Shown here piece by piece: positions 8,439 through 17,286 of a stretch of 64,000 bases of DNA; position 1 is the stretch's first letter; the number at the start of each line of letters is the position of its first letter. Under the pieces are notes generated by a model. That model had not been told where the DNA came from, searched no databases, and worked only from the letters and a program-made list of their open reading frames with translations. A program made the translations under genes and the position numbers. This DNA is from Saccharomonospora sp. NB11 (GTDB taxonomy: Bacteria; Actinomycetota; Actinomycetes; Mycobacteriales; Pseudonocardiaceae), in the NCBI RefSeq assembly GCF_015910535.1, contig NZ_JACBJG010000001.1, forward strand, positions 1 to 64,000. The letters run 5' to 3'.

Positions 8439-9776
8439 GTGGCCCGACAGAAAGCGACACGACGCGACGCCATGGGCTTCGGTCTCGCGGCGCTCAACCG
8501 GCTCGCCGGAAGTCCTTTGCTCGACCGCACCGGCCTGCGCAAGCCCGTGGAGAACCTCGTGGCCACGGCCACGAAACAGGGCTTCCGCGTGGCAGGCGCG
8601 GCGCAGCGGACGTTCAAGGCGACCACCCGGCTCGGCAAGCCCGCGCGACTCGCGCCCGCCACCGACAAGGGACTGTTCGACCTGACGCCCGACGACGAGC
8701 AGCAGATGATCGTCGAGACGGTCTCGGAGTTCGCCGCCGAGCAGCTGCGGCCTGCGGCGGCCGAGGCCGACGACAAGCTCGCTCCCCCGGACGGCCTGCT
8801 CGCGCGAGCGGCGGAACTCGGGTTGACGGTCGTCGGGATCCCGGAGGAGGTCGGCGGCGTCGGCTCCGAACGCTCCGCCGTCACCAACGTCCTCGTGGCC
8901 GAGGCCCTCGCCCACGGCGACCTCGGACTGGCCGTGGCCGTGCTCGCGCCGTCGGCGGTGAGCAACGTGCTCGTCCGACACGGCGACGCCCACCAGCAGG
9001 CCACCTACCTGCCCGCCTTCACCGGCGAGGACGTGCCCGCCGCGGCGCTCGCGTTGCAGGAACAGGTCCCGCTGTTCGACGTGTTCTCGCCGCGCACCAC
9101 CGCGCGCCGCACCCCCAACGGCTATCGCCTCGACGGCGTGAAGAACCTCGTGCCGAGGGCCGCGCAGGCGGAACTCTTCATCGTCTCGGCGACCCTGGAG
9201 GGCCCGAAGGGCGCCGGACCGGCGCTGTTCGTCGTCGAGTCGGGCACGAAGGGCATCAGCATCGAGTCCGAGCCCGCGATGGGTCTGCGTGGCGCCGCCA
9301 CGGGCAAGCTCGTGCTGGACAACGTGTCGCTGCCCGCGAGTGCGCTCGTCGGAGGCGGGACGCGTGACGTGTTCACCGACGTGGTGCGCTCCTCGCGCCT
9401 CGCGTGGGCGGCGCTCGCATGCGGCACCGCGAAGGCAGTGCTCGACTACGTCATCCCGTACGTCAACGAGCGCGAGGCGTTCGGCGAGCCGATCAGCCAC
9501 CGACAGGGCGTGGCGTTCCAGGTGGCCGACATCGGCATCGAACTGGAAGGCATGCGGCTGGTCACGCTGCGGGCGGCGTCCCGCATGGAACAGGGCAAGT
9601 CGCACGCCCGCGAGGTCGCGCTCGCCCGCAAGCTCGCCACCGACAAGGGCATGCAGATCGGCAGCACGGGTGTGCAGCTCCTCGGCGGGCACGGCTTCAT
9701 CAAGGAACACCCGGTGGAGCGCTGGTACCGCGACCTGCGCGCGGTCGGCGTCATGGAAGGGGTCGTCTCAGCATGA
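8439..9776 (+). CDS. Acyl-CoA dehydrogenase, FadE24-like
   Basis: A 445-residue acyl-CoA dehydrogenase. After an N-terminal extension of about 70 residues (FGLAALNRLAGSPLLDRTGLRKPVE) come the helical domain from TPDDEQQMIVETVSEFAAEQLRP, the beta domain and the C-terminal QIGSTGVQLLGGHGFIKEHPVERWYRDLRA segment typical of the fold. The GTG start is preceded by CCGGAGGGA at 6-nt spacing. Its stop overlaps the next acyl-CoA dehydrogenase start (ATGA), so the two are translationally coupled. From memory, mycobacterial FadE24/FadE23 have this order and similar lengths; adjacent unequal fadE genes often form mixed alpha2beta2 tetramers. The substrate cannot be read from sequence. Confidence 0.85.
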   Translation: MARQKATRRDAMGFGLAALNRLAGSPLLDRTGLRKPVENLVATATKQGFRVAGAAQRTFKATTRLGKPARLAPATDKGLFDLTPDDEQQMIVETVSEFAAEQLRPAAAEADDKLAPPDGLLARAAELGLTVVGIPEEVGGVGSERSAVTNVLVAEALAHGDLGLAVAVLAPSAVSNVLVRHGDAHQQATYLPAFTGEDVPAAALALQEQVPLFDVFSPRTTARRTPNGYRLDGVKNLVPRAAQAELFIVSATLEGPKGAGPALFVVESGTKGISIESEPAMGLRGAATGKLVLDNVSLPASALVGGGTRDVFTDVVRSSRLAWAALACGTAKAVLDYVIPYVNEREAFGEPISHRQGVAFQVADIGIELEGMRLVTLRAASRMEQGKSHAREVALARKLATDKGMQIGSTGVQLLGGHGFIKEHPVERWYRDLRAVGVMEGVVSA

Positions 9777-10981
9777 TCAACCTTGAGGTCCCGAAGAAGG
9801 CCAAGGCGCTCGTCAACCAGGCCCGGCAGGCCGCGACCGAGGTGTTCCGGCCGATCTCGCGCAAGTACGACCGCGCCGAGCACTCGTATCCGTCCGAATT
9901 GGACATGCTCGCGGCGTTGCTGGACGGGTTGAACACCTCCGGCGAAGGCGGCGCGGGCGCGGCAGGCGTGCGCCGCAAGGACGACAAGAACTCCGGCGGC
10001 AACCGCAACGGCGGCAACCTGCTCACCGTGCTCGGCACCATCGAGCTGTGCTGGGGTGACGTCGCGCTGCTGCTGTCGATGCCCCGACAGGGACTCGGCA
10101 ACGCGGCCATCGCGTCGGTGGCCAACGACGAGCAGCTCGAACGCTTCAGCAAGGTGTGGGCCGCCATGGCCATCACCGAGCCCGGCTGCGGTTCCGACTC
10201 CGCCGCCATCACCACGACGGCGACCAAGGACGGCGACGACTACATCCTCAACGGGGAGAAGATCTTCGTCACCTCCGGCGACCGCGCCGACGCCGTGGTC
10301 GTGTGGGCGACGCTCGACAAGAGCAAGGGCCGCGCCGCGATCAAGTCGTTCGTGGTCGAGAAGGGCACCCCCGGGTTCGAGGTCGTGCGACTGGAGCACA
10401 AGCTCGGCATCCGCGCCTCCGACACGGCGGTGCTGCGCTTCGACAACTGCCGCGTGCCCGCGAAGAACCTGCTCGGCTCGCCGGAGATCGACACCAAGAA
10501 GGGTTTCGCGGGGGTCATGCAGACCTTCGACAACACCCGTCCGCTGGTGGCGGCCATGGCGATCGGGGTCGCCCGCGCGGCGCTGGAGGAGACCCGCAAG
10601 CTCCTCGACGAGGCGGGCATCGAGATCGACTACGACAAGCCCGCGCTCACGCAGCACGCTGCGGCGGCGACGTTCCTGCAGCTCGAAGCCGACTACGAGG
10701 CCGCGTACCTGACGACCCTCGAAGCGGCGTGGATGGCGGACAACCGCAAGCCGAACTCGCTGCAGGCGTCCATCGCGAAGGCCAAGGCGGGCCGCACGGT
10801 CGTCGACATCACGCTCAAGTGCGTCGAACTCGCCGGCACCCTCGGCTACACCGAGGAGTCGCTGCTGGAGAAGTGGGCGCGCGACTCGAAGATCCTCGAC
10901 ATCTTCGAAGGCACGCAACAGATCCAGCAGCTCATCGTTGCCCGCAGGTTGCTGGGGAAGACAAGCAAGGAACTGAAGTAG
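9773..10981 (+). CDS. Acyl-CoA dehydrogenase, FadE23-like
   Basis: A 402-residue acyl-CoA dehydrogenase starting at MINLEVPKKAKAL inside the ATGA overlap. It shows the flavin-contact segment AMAITEPGCGSDSAAITTTA (about residue 130), EKIFVTSGDRAD, and the C-terminal ILDIFEGTQQIQQLIVARRLLG carrying the catalytic-base type FEGT motif. The upstream partner has MEGVVSA at the equivalent place, so this subunit is the better candidate for the catalytic one in a heteromeric enzyme (inference). Transcription should end at the strong hairpin just downstream. Confidence 0.87.
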   Translation: MINLEVPKKAKALVNQARQAATEVFRPISRKYDRAEHSYPSELDMLAALLDGLNTSGEGGAGAAGVRRKDDKNSGGNRNGGNLLTVLGTIELCWGDVALLLSMPRQGLGNAAIASVANDEQLERFSKVWAAMAITEPGCGSDSAAITTTATKDGDDYILNGEKIFVTSGDRADAVVVWATLDKSKGRAAIKSFVVEKGTPGFEVVRLEHKLGIRASDTAVLRFDNCRVPAKNLLGSPEIDTKKGFAGVMQTFDNTRPLVAAMAIGVARAALEETRKLLDEAGIEIDYDKPALTQHAAAATFLQLEADYEAAYLTTLEAAWMADNRKPNSLQASIAKAKAGRTVVDITLKCVELAGTLGYTEESLLEKWARDSKILDIFEGTQQIQQLIVARRLLGKTSKELK

Positions 10982-10991
10982 ACCGTGAGGG

Positions 10992-11033
10992 AAACCGCCC
11001 GTCCACTGCACTTTCCGCGGTGACGGGCGGTTT
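10992..11033 (+). terminator. Rho-independent terminator of the fadE pair
   Basis: AAACCGCCCGTC (10992-11003) pairs perfectly with GACGGGCGGTTT (11022-11033), with TT following: a 12-bp stem 11 nt after the second acyl-CoA dehydrogenase stop. Confidence 0.85.
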
Positions 11034-11039
11034 TCGCGT

Positions 11040-11216
11040 TCAGACCCTCACCGTCCGCCCTGGCCCCTCGTGAACCCCGGTGCGCTTGATCTCCTCGGCC
11101 TTGCGGCGTTCCCGGTCAGCCCAGTACCTCGCCTCGTGGTGGTGGGCTCGGTCGATCTCCGCGACCTCGGCGTAGACGCGCGCGCTCCGCAGGTGCAGCT
11201 CTACCTACCGGACGCG
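11040..11216 (-). pseudogene. Fragment of a small coding region, no start codon
   Basis: The minus strand reads an open frame of 58 codons ending in TGA at 11040-11042, with peptide segments VYAEVAEIDRAHHHEARYW and ADRERRKAEEIKRTG. The charged helical composition looks like real protein, resembling small proteins from actinomycete integrative elements, but an in-frame TAG lies upstream and no ATG or GTG is available at its beginning. I interpret it as a truncated gene abutting the fragment on the other strand. I do not recognise the family with confidence. Confidence 0.4.
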
Positions 11217-11337
11217 CGAGGCGTCGAGTCCCCCCACGTTCGTCGTCGCGAAGCAGGTCGGTCCGCCGGGCCTGTTCGAGACGTTCTCGCAGGTGTTCGA
11301 GTCGATGTGGGCGCGAAGCAAGGAGATCACCGCGTGA
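11176..11337 (+). pseudogene. C-terminal remnant of a gene upstream of the IMPase gene
   Basis: The plus strand has an open frame without a credible start that ends FVVAKQVGPPGLFETFSQ followed by VFESMWARSKEITA and TGA. Such an ending resembles C termini of actinomycete XRE-type regulators with a ligand-like domain (tentative). Its stop overlaps the GTG of the following inositol-phosphatase gene (GTGA, 11334-11337), as in an intact operon, so the missing 5' part was probably lost by deletion with the minus-strand fragment now joined to it near 11180-11216. Confidence 0.45.
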
Positions 11338-12149
11338 AGGACCTGAACGCACTGCTCGCCGTGGCGAAGGAAGCCGCCGACATCGGCGCGGACCTGATGA
11401 CCACCTCAACGCCGGGCACCGTCAGCGCCAAGGGCGACCGGGACTACGTGACCGAGCTGGACGTGCGGATTCAGCATGAGATCCGCGACTTCCTAGCCCG
11501 CGCCACCCCGGACATCGACTTCCTCGGTGAGGAAGAAGGCGGTGGCACGATCGATGAAACCACCGAGCACGTGTGGGTGCTCGACCCCATCGACGGCACC
11601 TCGAACTTCGCCCACGGCATCCCGCTCTGCGCCACCTCACTAGCGCTGGTCCACCGAGGCGAACCCATCGTCGGCGTGATCGTCGCACCGTTTCTGAACC
11701 TGCGCTACCACGCCACCAGAGGCGGCGGAGCCTACTGCAACGACAAGCCCATCCACGCCAGCAAGACAACCGACCTCAGCCGCGCCATCGTCTCCATCGG
11801 TGACTACGCCACCGGAGAAGGAGCCGCCGACAAGAACCGCCGCCGCTTCGCCGTCACCAAGGCACTCGCCGAGAACGTCGAACGCGTCCGCATGTTCGGC
11901 GCAGCCTCCCTCGACCTCGCCTGGGTCGCCGAAGGTCGAACCGACGCCTGCGTCATCCTCAGCAACAAGCCCTGGGACATGGCGGCGGGCACACTCGTGG
12001 CACGTGAGGCCAAAGCGACAGTCGTCTCTGAAGATGGTTCGGGATACCGTCTCGATTCCCCGTCTACGGTGTGCGCCGCCGAGAAGTTGGCAAACGAAGT
12101 TGTACCCGTACTTAGCACCGTACTCAGCGATGAAGCGGATGGCGGTTAG
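11334..12149 (+). CDS. Inositol monophosphatase family protein
   Basis: A 271-residue Mg-dependent sugar phosphatase of the IMPase/FBPase/CysQ fold. The metal-binding motifs are all present: GEEEGGG (about residue 70), WVLDPIDGTSNFAHG (about 85-100) and the C-terminal NKPWDMAAGTLVAREA (about 215). The GTG start has AGGAG 8 nt upstream and overlaps the stop of a truncated upstream frame. Family members hydrolyse inositol phosphates, histidinol phosphate or PAP; the substrate here is not evident. The gene sits next to broken gene fragments and its 3' end is less GC-rich than its neighbours, which fits acquisition by transfer (inference). Confidence 0.8.
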   Translation: MKDLNALLAVAKEAADIGADLMTTSTPGTVSAKGDRDYVTELDVRIQHEIRDFLARATPDIDFLGEEEGGGTIDETTEHVWVLDPIDGTSNFAHGIPLCATSLALVHRGEPIVGVIVAPFLNLRYHATRGGGAYCNDKPIHASKTTDLSRAIVSIGDYATGEGAADKNRRRFAVTKALAENVERVRMFGAASLDLAWVAEGRTDACVILSNKPWDMAAGTLVAREAKATVVSEDGSGYRLDSPSTVCAAEKLANEVVPVLSTVLSDEADGG

Positions 12150-12210
12150 TTCACTCAGTCCGCCAGTCCTGGCGCCAACTCTCGTGCATTCCGGTCGACA
12201 TCGCGGAGTG

Positions 12211-12894
12211 TCAGTCCGTGTTGGCTGCCAGGCCGGTCCGGTAGGCGAGCACGACTGCTTGTACGCGGTCCCGCAGGTCGAGTTTGGTGAGGATGCGGGA
12301 CACGTAGGTCTTCACCGTCTCGGGGGAGATGACCAGTTCCGCAGCGATCTCGGCGTTGGACAGGCCGGCGGCGAGGTGTTCGAGCACTTCCAGCTCGCGA
12401 GGTGCCAGTGCCCGCACGACGGCTTCCCGTTCGGGGCGGGAGGTGTCGGCGGGGCGGAGCCGTTCGGCGAAGTGGCCGATCAGGTTTCGGGTGACCGCGG
12501 GATCCAGCAGGGAGTCGCCGCGGGCGATCGTGCGGACGCCGTCGACCAGCCGCGCGGGCGGCGTGTCCTTGAGCAGGAACCCGCTGGCACCGGCACGAAG
12601 TGCCTCGTACACGTACTCGTCGACGTTGAACGTGGTGACGACCAGCACCTTCACCGCCGACTCGACGCCGGGACCGGTCAACAGGCGGGTCGCCTCGATG
12701 CCGTCCAGAACGGGCATGCGGACGTCCATCACGATCACGTCAGGGTGCAGCCGCCGCGCCGCCTCCACCGCCGCGCGGCCGTCGGCCGCTTCACCGACGA
12801 CCACGATGTCGGGCTGTGCGGAGAAGATGGTGACGTACCCGGCGCGCACCAGTTCCTGGTCCTCGCAGATCAGCACCCGGATCGGCTCGGTCAT
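12211..12894 (-). CDS. Two-component response regulator, NarL/LuxR type
   Basis: A 227-residue response regulator. The receiver domain has the acidic pair ED at 11-12, the phospho-acceptor Asp57 in VIVMDVRMP, and the conserved Lys in FLLKDTPPARL; the C-terminal LuxR-type HTH reads LAPRELEVLEHLAAGLSNAEIA and then LVISPETVKTYVSRILTKL. It overlaps the upstream histidine kinase by 4 bp (ATGA) and is the last gene of a CPBP protease-kinase-regulator operon. Its targets are not in evidence; autoregulation from the promoter beyond 14930 is likely. Confidence 0.92.
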   Translation of the reverse strand: MTEPIRVLICEDQELVRAGYVTIFSAQPDIVVVGEAADGRAAVEAARRLHPDVIVMDVRMPVLDGIEATRLLTGPGVESAVKVLVVTTFNVDEYVYEALRAGASGFLLKDTPPARLVDGVRTIARGDSLLDPAVTRNLIGHFAERLRPADTSRPEREAVVRALAPRELEVLEHLAAGLSNAEIAAELVISPETVKTYVSRILTKLDLRDRVQAVVLAYRTGLAANTD

Positions 12895-14084
12895 GCGTGA
12901 CTCCCCGGAATCGTGGCCCGGACGCGGAAGCCGCCGTCATCGGGCAGACCGCCGAAAACCAGGTCCCCGCCGAGCATCCGCACCCGTTCCCGAAGTCCTG
13001 TCAGTCCTCGGCCACCGGACGGTGTGGCCGCGTCGCCGACCGCGGGACCGAGAGTGATCACCTCGACCTCGATGTGATCCTGACCGTGTCGGATCCTGAC
13101 CTCGGTCGGGTTTAAGGTCGCGTGCTTGAGCGCGTTGGTGAGCGCCTCTTGCACCACGCGGTAGGTGGCCAGTTCCACGTCGACGGACCGCGGTAGTGGC
13201 TCACCCTGCTCGCTCAACTCGACGGGCTGTCCGGACAGCCGAGCCCGTTCGACCAGGTCGGCGATCTTTCCCAGGGCGGGCGTCCGCTCCGCGGTCCCGG
13301 ACTCGCCTGTCGCTTCGAGGACGTCGAGCAAGGTCCGCAGCTCTGTCAACGCCCGGCGTCCGGTGTCGCTGATGGCGCGCAGGCCCGTCCCGGCTCGTTC
13401 CGGCGCGGAGTCGAGCAGGAACTGCGCCGCGTCGGCCTGGACCACCATCGCGGTCACGTGATGGGTGACCACGTCGTGGAGATCCCGAGCAATGCGTGCC
13501 CGTTCGGTGGCCGCGGCCACCTCGGCAGCCAGTCGTCTACGTTCGGCTTCTTCCGCGCGCCATCGACGCACGCCGGTGCCGGCCAACCAGATCACCACCA
13601 ACACGAGGTAGAACGCGACGAAATCCGGAAACCGTTGCGGTGAGCCGAGGTTGTGCAGTGCCACGGCGAGCACCGCATAACCCGCGGTCAGCACTACGGC
13701 GAAGGTTCGACGGAACCGCGCCAGGTGCGCGCCGGCGGCGTACAGCGCGAGGAGAATCCCCACCTTGCCGAACGTCTCCGGGTAGCCCAGCGCCTGACTG
13801 ATCGCGAACGCGGTGCCGATGACCGACAAACACACGGCCGGCATGCGGCTGCGTACTGCGAGCGGCAGGCACATCGCCAGCGTCAGCGCCACGCCGACCA
13901 CCGCGCCGACACCGCCCGGCTCGTGCCGCGGAAGATCGCCGATCTCCGGCCCGATGTGGGCGACGGTCGGCGTGAATGCCAGCACGGTCACGACCACCGC
14001 CAACACACTGTCTTTTATGGAATGTGGAAGGTCTCGCCATCCGTTGAGTGCGGTGCTGAGGCGGGATGTCGCGCTCGCAAGCAT
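12891..14084 (-). CDS. Membrane sensor histidine kinase, HisKA_3 family
   Basis: A 397-residue kinase. The first about 155 residues hold around five hydrophobic segments (for example VLAVVVTVLAFTPTVAHIG, ILLALYAAGAHLA, FVAFYLVLVVIWLAGTGV). A short coiled-coil (RRWRAEEAERRRLAAEVAA) leads to the dimerisation/phospho-acceptor motif ERARIARDLHDVVTHHVT, and the ATPase domain follows with VVQEALTNALKHA and GGRGLTGLRERVRMLGG. No extracytoplasmic sensor domain is visible, as is typical of this actinobacterial class. Its start lies 9 nt after the CPBP gene stop and its stop overlaps the response regulator start. Confidence 0.92.
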   Translation of the reverse strand: MLASATSRLSTALNGWRDLPHSIKDSVLAVVVTVLAFTPTVAHIGPEIGDLPRHEPGGVGAVVGVALTLAMCLPLAVRSRMPAVCLSVIGTAFAISQALGYPETFGKVGILLALYAAGAHLARFRRTFAVVLTAGYAVLAVALHNLGSPQRFPDFVAFYLVLVVIWLAGTGVRRWRAEEAERRRLAAEVAAATERARIARDLHDVVTHHVTAMVVQADAAQFLLDSAPERAGTGLRAISDTGRRALTELRTLLDVLEATGESGTAERTPALGKIADLVERARLSGQPVELSEQGEPLPRSVDVELATYRVVQEALTNALKHATLNPTEVRIRHGQDHIEVEVITLGPAVGDAATPSGGRGLTGLRERVRMLGGDLVFGGLPDDGGFRVRATIPGSHA

Positions 14085-14093
14085 TCGGCGAGT

Positions 14094-14930
14094 TTAGCGC
14101 CGCCGCATGGGTACGAGGTTGCCTCGCTTGTGAGCGGCGATGAGCATGGGCAGGACGAACAGCAGGCTCACGATGACGGGAATGATCGACCCCTCGAAGC
14201 CGAACTGGCCGCCGGTCAGCAACTCCGGACCCGTCGGTTCGGCGATCAGCAAACCCGGCGACGTGTGACCCGAGACCGGGACGCCGAGCAGCCCTTCGAT
14301 GGTGTTCCAGGCGAAGTGCAGGCCCACGACCGCCCAGATGCTGCGCAGCCACAGGAACGCGGCGCCCATCAGGACCCCGGCCTCGACGGCGATCGCGAAC
14401 CCGGTCCACAACGTGGCGCCGGGGTTGGCCAGGTGGACGACACCGAACAGCACCGCACTGATCGCCAGCGCCACCCAACTGCCCCACAGCCGTTCCAGTG
14501 CTTGCAACAGCAGACCGCGGAAGAGCAGTTCCTCCGTCACCGCCGCACCGAACTGCACCGCCGCGATGCTCGCCACGGTCGCCATGACACTCCCGGACGC
14601 CGTGGTGAACGAGAACTCGCTGATCACCATGAGCATCGAGATGGTGATGAACACGGCGCCGAGCCCGATGCCGAGCAACGCCTGGCCCCCGGCTCGTGAC
14701 CTCGCGATCTCCGGCGTGCTCCGCCGCGCGACGTAGCGCATGACCGCCCAGTAGACGGCGATCGCGGCAAGTGCACCCACGACCGCGAGCACCGGCGACC
14801 CGTTCGACGACAGCGCCGACACCGCGCCGACACCGACTGTCCCGACCAGCATCCAGACGAGCGGGAACCGCAAGACACGGCCCGCTCCCCCAGGCTGCTG
14901 ATCTGTACGCGCGACCGACATCGTGTGCAT
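14094..14930 (-). CDS. CPBP-family intramembrane metalloprotease
   Basis: A 278-residue multi-pass protein of the CAAX-protease/bacteriocin-processing (Abi) family. The motif 1 glutamates and arginine are in TEELLFRGLLLQALERLWG, motif 2 in FGVVHLANPGA and motif 3 in VGLHFAWNTIEGL, so the presumed metal-binding and catalytic residues are intact. I choose MHTMSVARTDQQ because GGAGG lies 5 nt upstream of that ATG; the longer frame has no SD. It is the promoter-proximal gene of an operon with a histidine kinase and response regulator, which suggests it acts in signalling or in processing of a membrane substrate (inference). Confidence 0.85.
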   Translation of the reverse strand: MHTMSVARTDQQPGGAGRVLRFPLVWMLVGTVGVGAVSALSSNGSPVLAVVGALAAIAVYWAVMRYVARRSTPEIARSRAGGQALLGIGLGAVFITISMLMVISEFSFTTASGSVMATVASIAAVQFGAAVTEELLFRGLLLQALERLWGSWVALAISAVLFGVVHLANPGATLWTGFAIAVEAGVLMGAAFLWLRSIWAVVGLHFAWNTIEGLLGVPVSGHTSPGLLIAEPTGPELLTGGQFGFEGSIIPVIVSLLFVLPMLIAAHKRGNLVPMRRR

Positions 14931-15304
14931 GGTGACCTCCGGTTGACCACGGCCCGCCCGGTCGGGCGACCCGCTGGGCACACTAGAAACGAACCCCACA
15001 CCGGCGAATCACCAACGAGCGGACGATTCGAGTAGCTCTCACGGGGGACATGTCCGTGCCGTGTGACGTCCGATCAGCCGGTCGGTGCTGTGGCACGCCG
15101 GACCGTGGCCGCGAGCCGACGCACCGGCCGCCTCGGCGATTCACCGGTAGCGACGTCTCCGGCCACCACGAAGGCTCGGCCTACGCCGACGCCCCGTCGC
15201 CGTGGACACCGGCTGCCACATCCCCGTGTGTCGTACGAACCGGCGCCTGCGGACGAGCCCTCAAAAGCCACAGTGGACAGTTCGGCGAAACCCGGAAAAG
15301 CAGC
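14931..15304. other. Intergenic region upstream of the CPBP-kinase operon
   Basis: About 370 bp between the CPBP start and the terminator of the symporter operon. I see no convincing gene; short open frames on both strands lack SD sequences and family character. It must hold the promoter of the CPBP-kinase-regulator operon, but I cannot place -35/-10 boxes with confidence. Confidence 0.5.
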
Positions 15305-15332
15305 GGGGCCACGGGAAAGTCCCCGTGGCCCC
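15305..15332 (-). terminator. Terminator of the symporter operon
   Basis: GGGGCCACGGG (15305-15315) pairs perfectly with CCCGTGGCCCC (15322-15332). On the minus strand the stem is followed by GCTGCTTTTCC, giving a short U tract, 28 nt past the last gene. Confidence 0.8.
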
Positions 15333-15359
15333 ACTAGCCGCTGTCGTCACCGAAGGGTG

Positions 15360-15494
15360 CTACACCACCGTGGTGCCGTCCTTGCGGGCGTTGCGGTAGT
15401 CCTTGATCACGCCGCGCGCCAACACGGCCAGAACACCGGCGGTGAGCACCGGCCACACCAGGATGTAGGCCGTCACCAGGATCGTTTCCATCAT
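15360..15494 (-). CDS. Small membrane subunit partnered with the symporter
   Basis: A 44-residue single-span protein: METILVTAYILVWPVLTAGV and LAVLARGVIKDYRNARKDG make one transmembrane helix followed by a basic cytoplasmic tail. It begins 8 nt after the symporter stop and has GAGAGGGG upstream of tandem ATG codons (15494 and 15491). Tiny proteins of this form are known next to actinobacterial SSS and NSS transporters and are annotated as putative transporter small subunits. The length, context and terminator directly behind it argue for a real gene. Its role is likely assembly or stability of the transporter. Confidence 0.78.
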   Translation of the reverse strand: MMETILVTAYILVWPVLTAGVLAVLARGVIKDYRNARKDGTTVV

Positions 15495-15502
15495 TACCCC
15501 TC

Positions 15503-17167
15503 TCAGCGGGTCGCGACCGGGTCGTCGCCGTTCCCGGTCAGCTCCTTCTCCTCGTCCTGGAACGCCGTCACGCGTTCGTTGAGCAGCGCGAAGTCGTACC
15601 GCTCGGTGTTGCGCATGGTGACCAGCACACACGTCACGGTGCTGGCACCGTAGGCGACCAGGGCACCGAGCAGCGTCGGGTAGTCACGCAGGAACCCGAA
15701 CACGAACGGCGCGAGGCCCACGACGGTGATACCCGCGATCGTGAAACCGGCCTGCTTGCCGAAGAAACCGAAGGCCATGAGCCCGAACACCACGGCGGCA
15801 CCGATCAGCGCGGCGAGCTCCATGACGATGCCGACCACTCCGGTGAGCGGCAGCCACTCGAAGCGCGACACGAGGAAGAACGCCACACCCACGAGCGCGG
15901 CCGACGTGAAAGCCGCGTTGCTGATGCGGTCCCAGAAACAGCTCACGATCACCGGGAACACCAGCGCGCCCCACAGGCCACCCATGAACACCAGCAGGCC
16001 CAGGATGTCGAACTTCGTCATGGCGATCATGACGCCCATCGCCGTGGCACCCACCATCGTCAACCGGCCGATGAGGAGCATCGTCTCCGGCTTGACCTTG
16101 CGCTTGGCCACGTTGCGGCCGTAGATGTCGGTCATCACGAGCGACGACAGCGCAGCGAGGTCGGAGTCCGCAGTGGACGACAGCGAACCGATGACCAGGA
16201 TGAACAGCAGCGCGATCATCGCCGCGGGCAGGTACTCCGACGCCGTCTGCGGGATGATGTTGTTCATGTCGCCGTTCAGCGGTTCCAGGCCGATCATCAG
16301 GGCGACCAGACCGATCATGCCGAGACCGATCACGGTGCCCGCGTAGCCGAGGGTCGCCGTGACGAACGTGGCCTTGATCTTGTCCTTGCGGACCGCGAAG
16401 AGCCGCTGCGCGATGGTCTGGTTGCCGACCGCGTAGGCCAGCACGGCCGCCAGGTACGGGGCGCCCTGCTCCAGGAACGCCGTCGTGGAGAAGAAGTCCG
16501 CCTGCTCGTCGGTGATCGAACGCAGCCCCTCGTCGACGAGGTCCGTACCACCGGCGGCGAAGAACACCATCGGGATGATGATCGCCGCCGCCACCATCAT
16601 GGCCACGAGCTGCGCGAAGTCGGTCAACACGGACGCACGGAAGCCCGACCAGAGCGTGTAGACCAGCACGCCGATCGCCACCGCAAGGACACCGTGGACG
16701 AAGTCGAACGGCGTGAGCACCTCCACCAGCGCCCCCGCGGCCGTGAAGTTCGCCGTCAGGCTGATGACGCTGCCCGCGATGTTCGAGAAGGCGAGAATGA
16801 GCTGGCTCGACTTGCCGTGGCGGGCCCGCATCATCTCCGCCAGCGTGTGCGCGCGGGGCGCGAGCTCACGGAAGCGCCGGCCGAAGGGGTAGATGCACAG
16901 GATCATCAACGCGCCCCAGAGTCCGTAATGGATGGGACCGGACAATCCGTACGTATAGCCCGACGTGGCACTGGCGTAGAACGACGCCGCCCACACCCAG
17001 GTGGCGGTCATGCTCGCAGCCGAGATCCCGAACCCCACAGCGTTGTTCGAGACCATGAATCCGTCGACGTTCTCCTTCTTCTCGCGAATGGTGCGCGTGA
17101 GAAGGTAGGTCAGTCCGTAGAATCCGACCAATAAGAGAACGGTAGTTGTTGCACTGAGCTGAAACAA
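15503..17167 (-). CDS. Sodium:solute symporter (SSS family)
   Basis: A 554-residue transporter with about 13-15 membrane helices. The N terminus LLLVGFYGLTYLLTRTIREK is followed by an SSS-type core with ASMTATWVWAASFYASATSG and a hydrophilic loop FGRRFRELAPRAHTLAEMMRARHG, which resembles urea-transporter (DUR3-like) members more than proline or pantothenate carriers; the substrate remains open. The TTG start at 17167 has GGAGAG 8 nt upstream and no better ATG follows soon. It forms an operon with a 44-residue partner. A CRP-type palindrome lies 120 bp upstream, so cAMP-linked carbon control is plausible. Confidence 0.85.
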   Translation of the reverse strand: MFQLSATTTVLLLVGFYGLTYLLTRTIREKKENVDGFMVSNNAVGFGISAASMTATWVWAASFYASATSGYTYGLSGPIHYGLWGALMILCIYPFGRRFRELAPRAHTLAEMMRARHGKSSQLILAFSNIAGSVISLTANFTAAGALVEVLTPFDFVHGVLAVAIGVLVYTLWSGFRASVLTDFAQLVAMMVAAAIIIPMVFFAAGGTDLVDEGLRSITDEQADFFSTTAFLEQGAPYLAAVLAYAVGNQTIAQRLFAVRKDKIKATFVTATLGYAGTVIGLGMIGLVALMIGLEPLNGDMNNIIPQTASEYLPAAMIALLFILVIGSLSSTADSDLAALSSLVMTDIYGRNVAKRKVKPETMLLIGRLTMVGATAMGVMIAMTKFDILGLLVFMGGLWGALVFPVIVSCFWDRISNAAFTSAALVGVAFFLVSRFEWLPLTGVVGIVMELAALIGAAVVFGLMAFGFFGKQAGFTIAGITVVGLAPFVFGFLRDYPTLLGALVAYGASTVTCVLVTMRNTERYDFALLNERVTAFQDEEKELTGNGDDPVATR

Positions 17168-17286
17168 CTAAAACTCTCCATGACCTTTGGTTCTCCCCCT
17201 CATTTCCGGGAGGGGCGGGCGAAGGAGGTCTTAGTTCACTTGCCGAGGTCCCGGAACCGCTTAGTAACCTAAGCCACAAATAGGAC

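Noticed and set aside
15050-15340. Small plus-strand genes in the gap before the symporter operon
   Set aside because: No SD, no protein-like composition, and they run into the minus-strand terminator hairpin.
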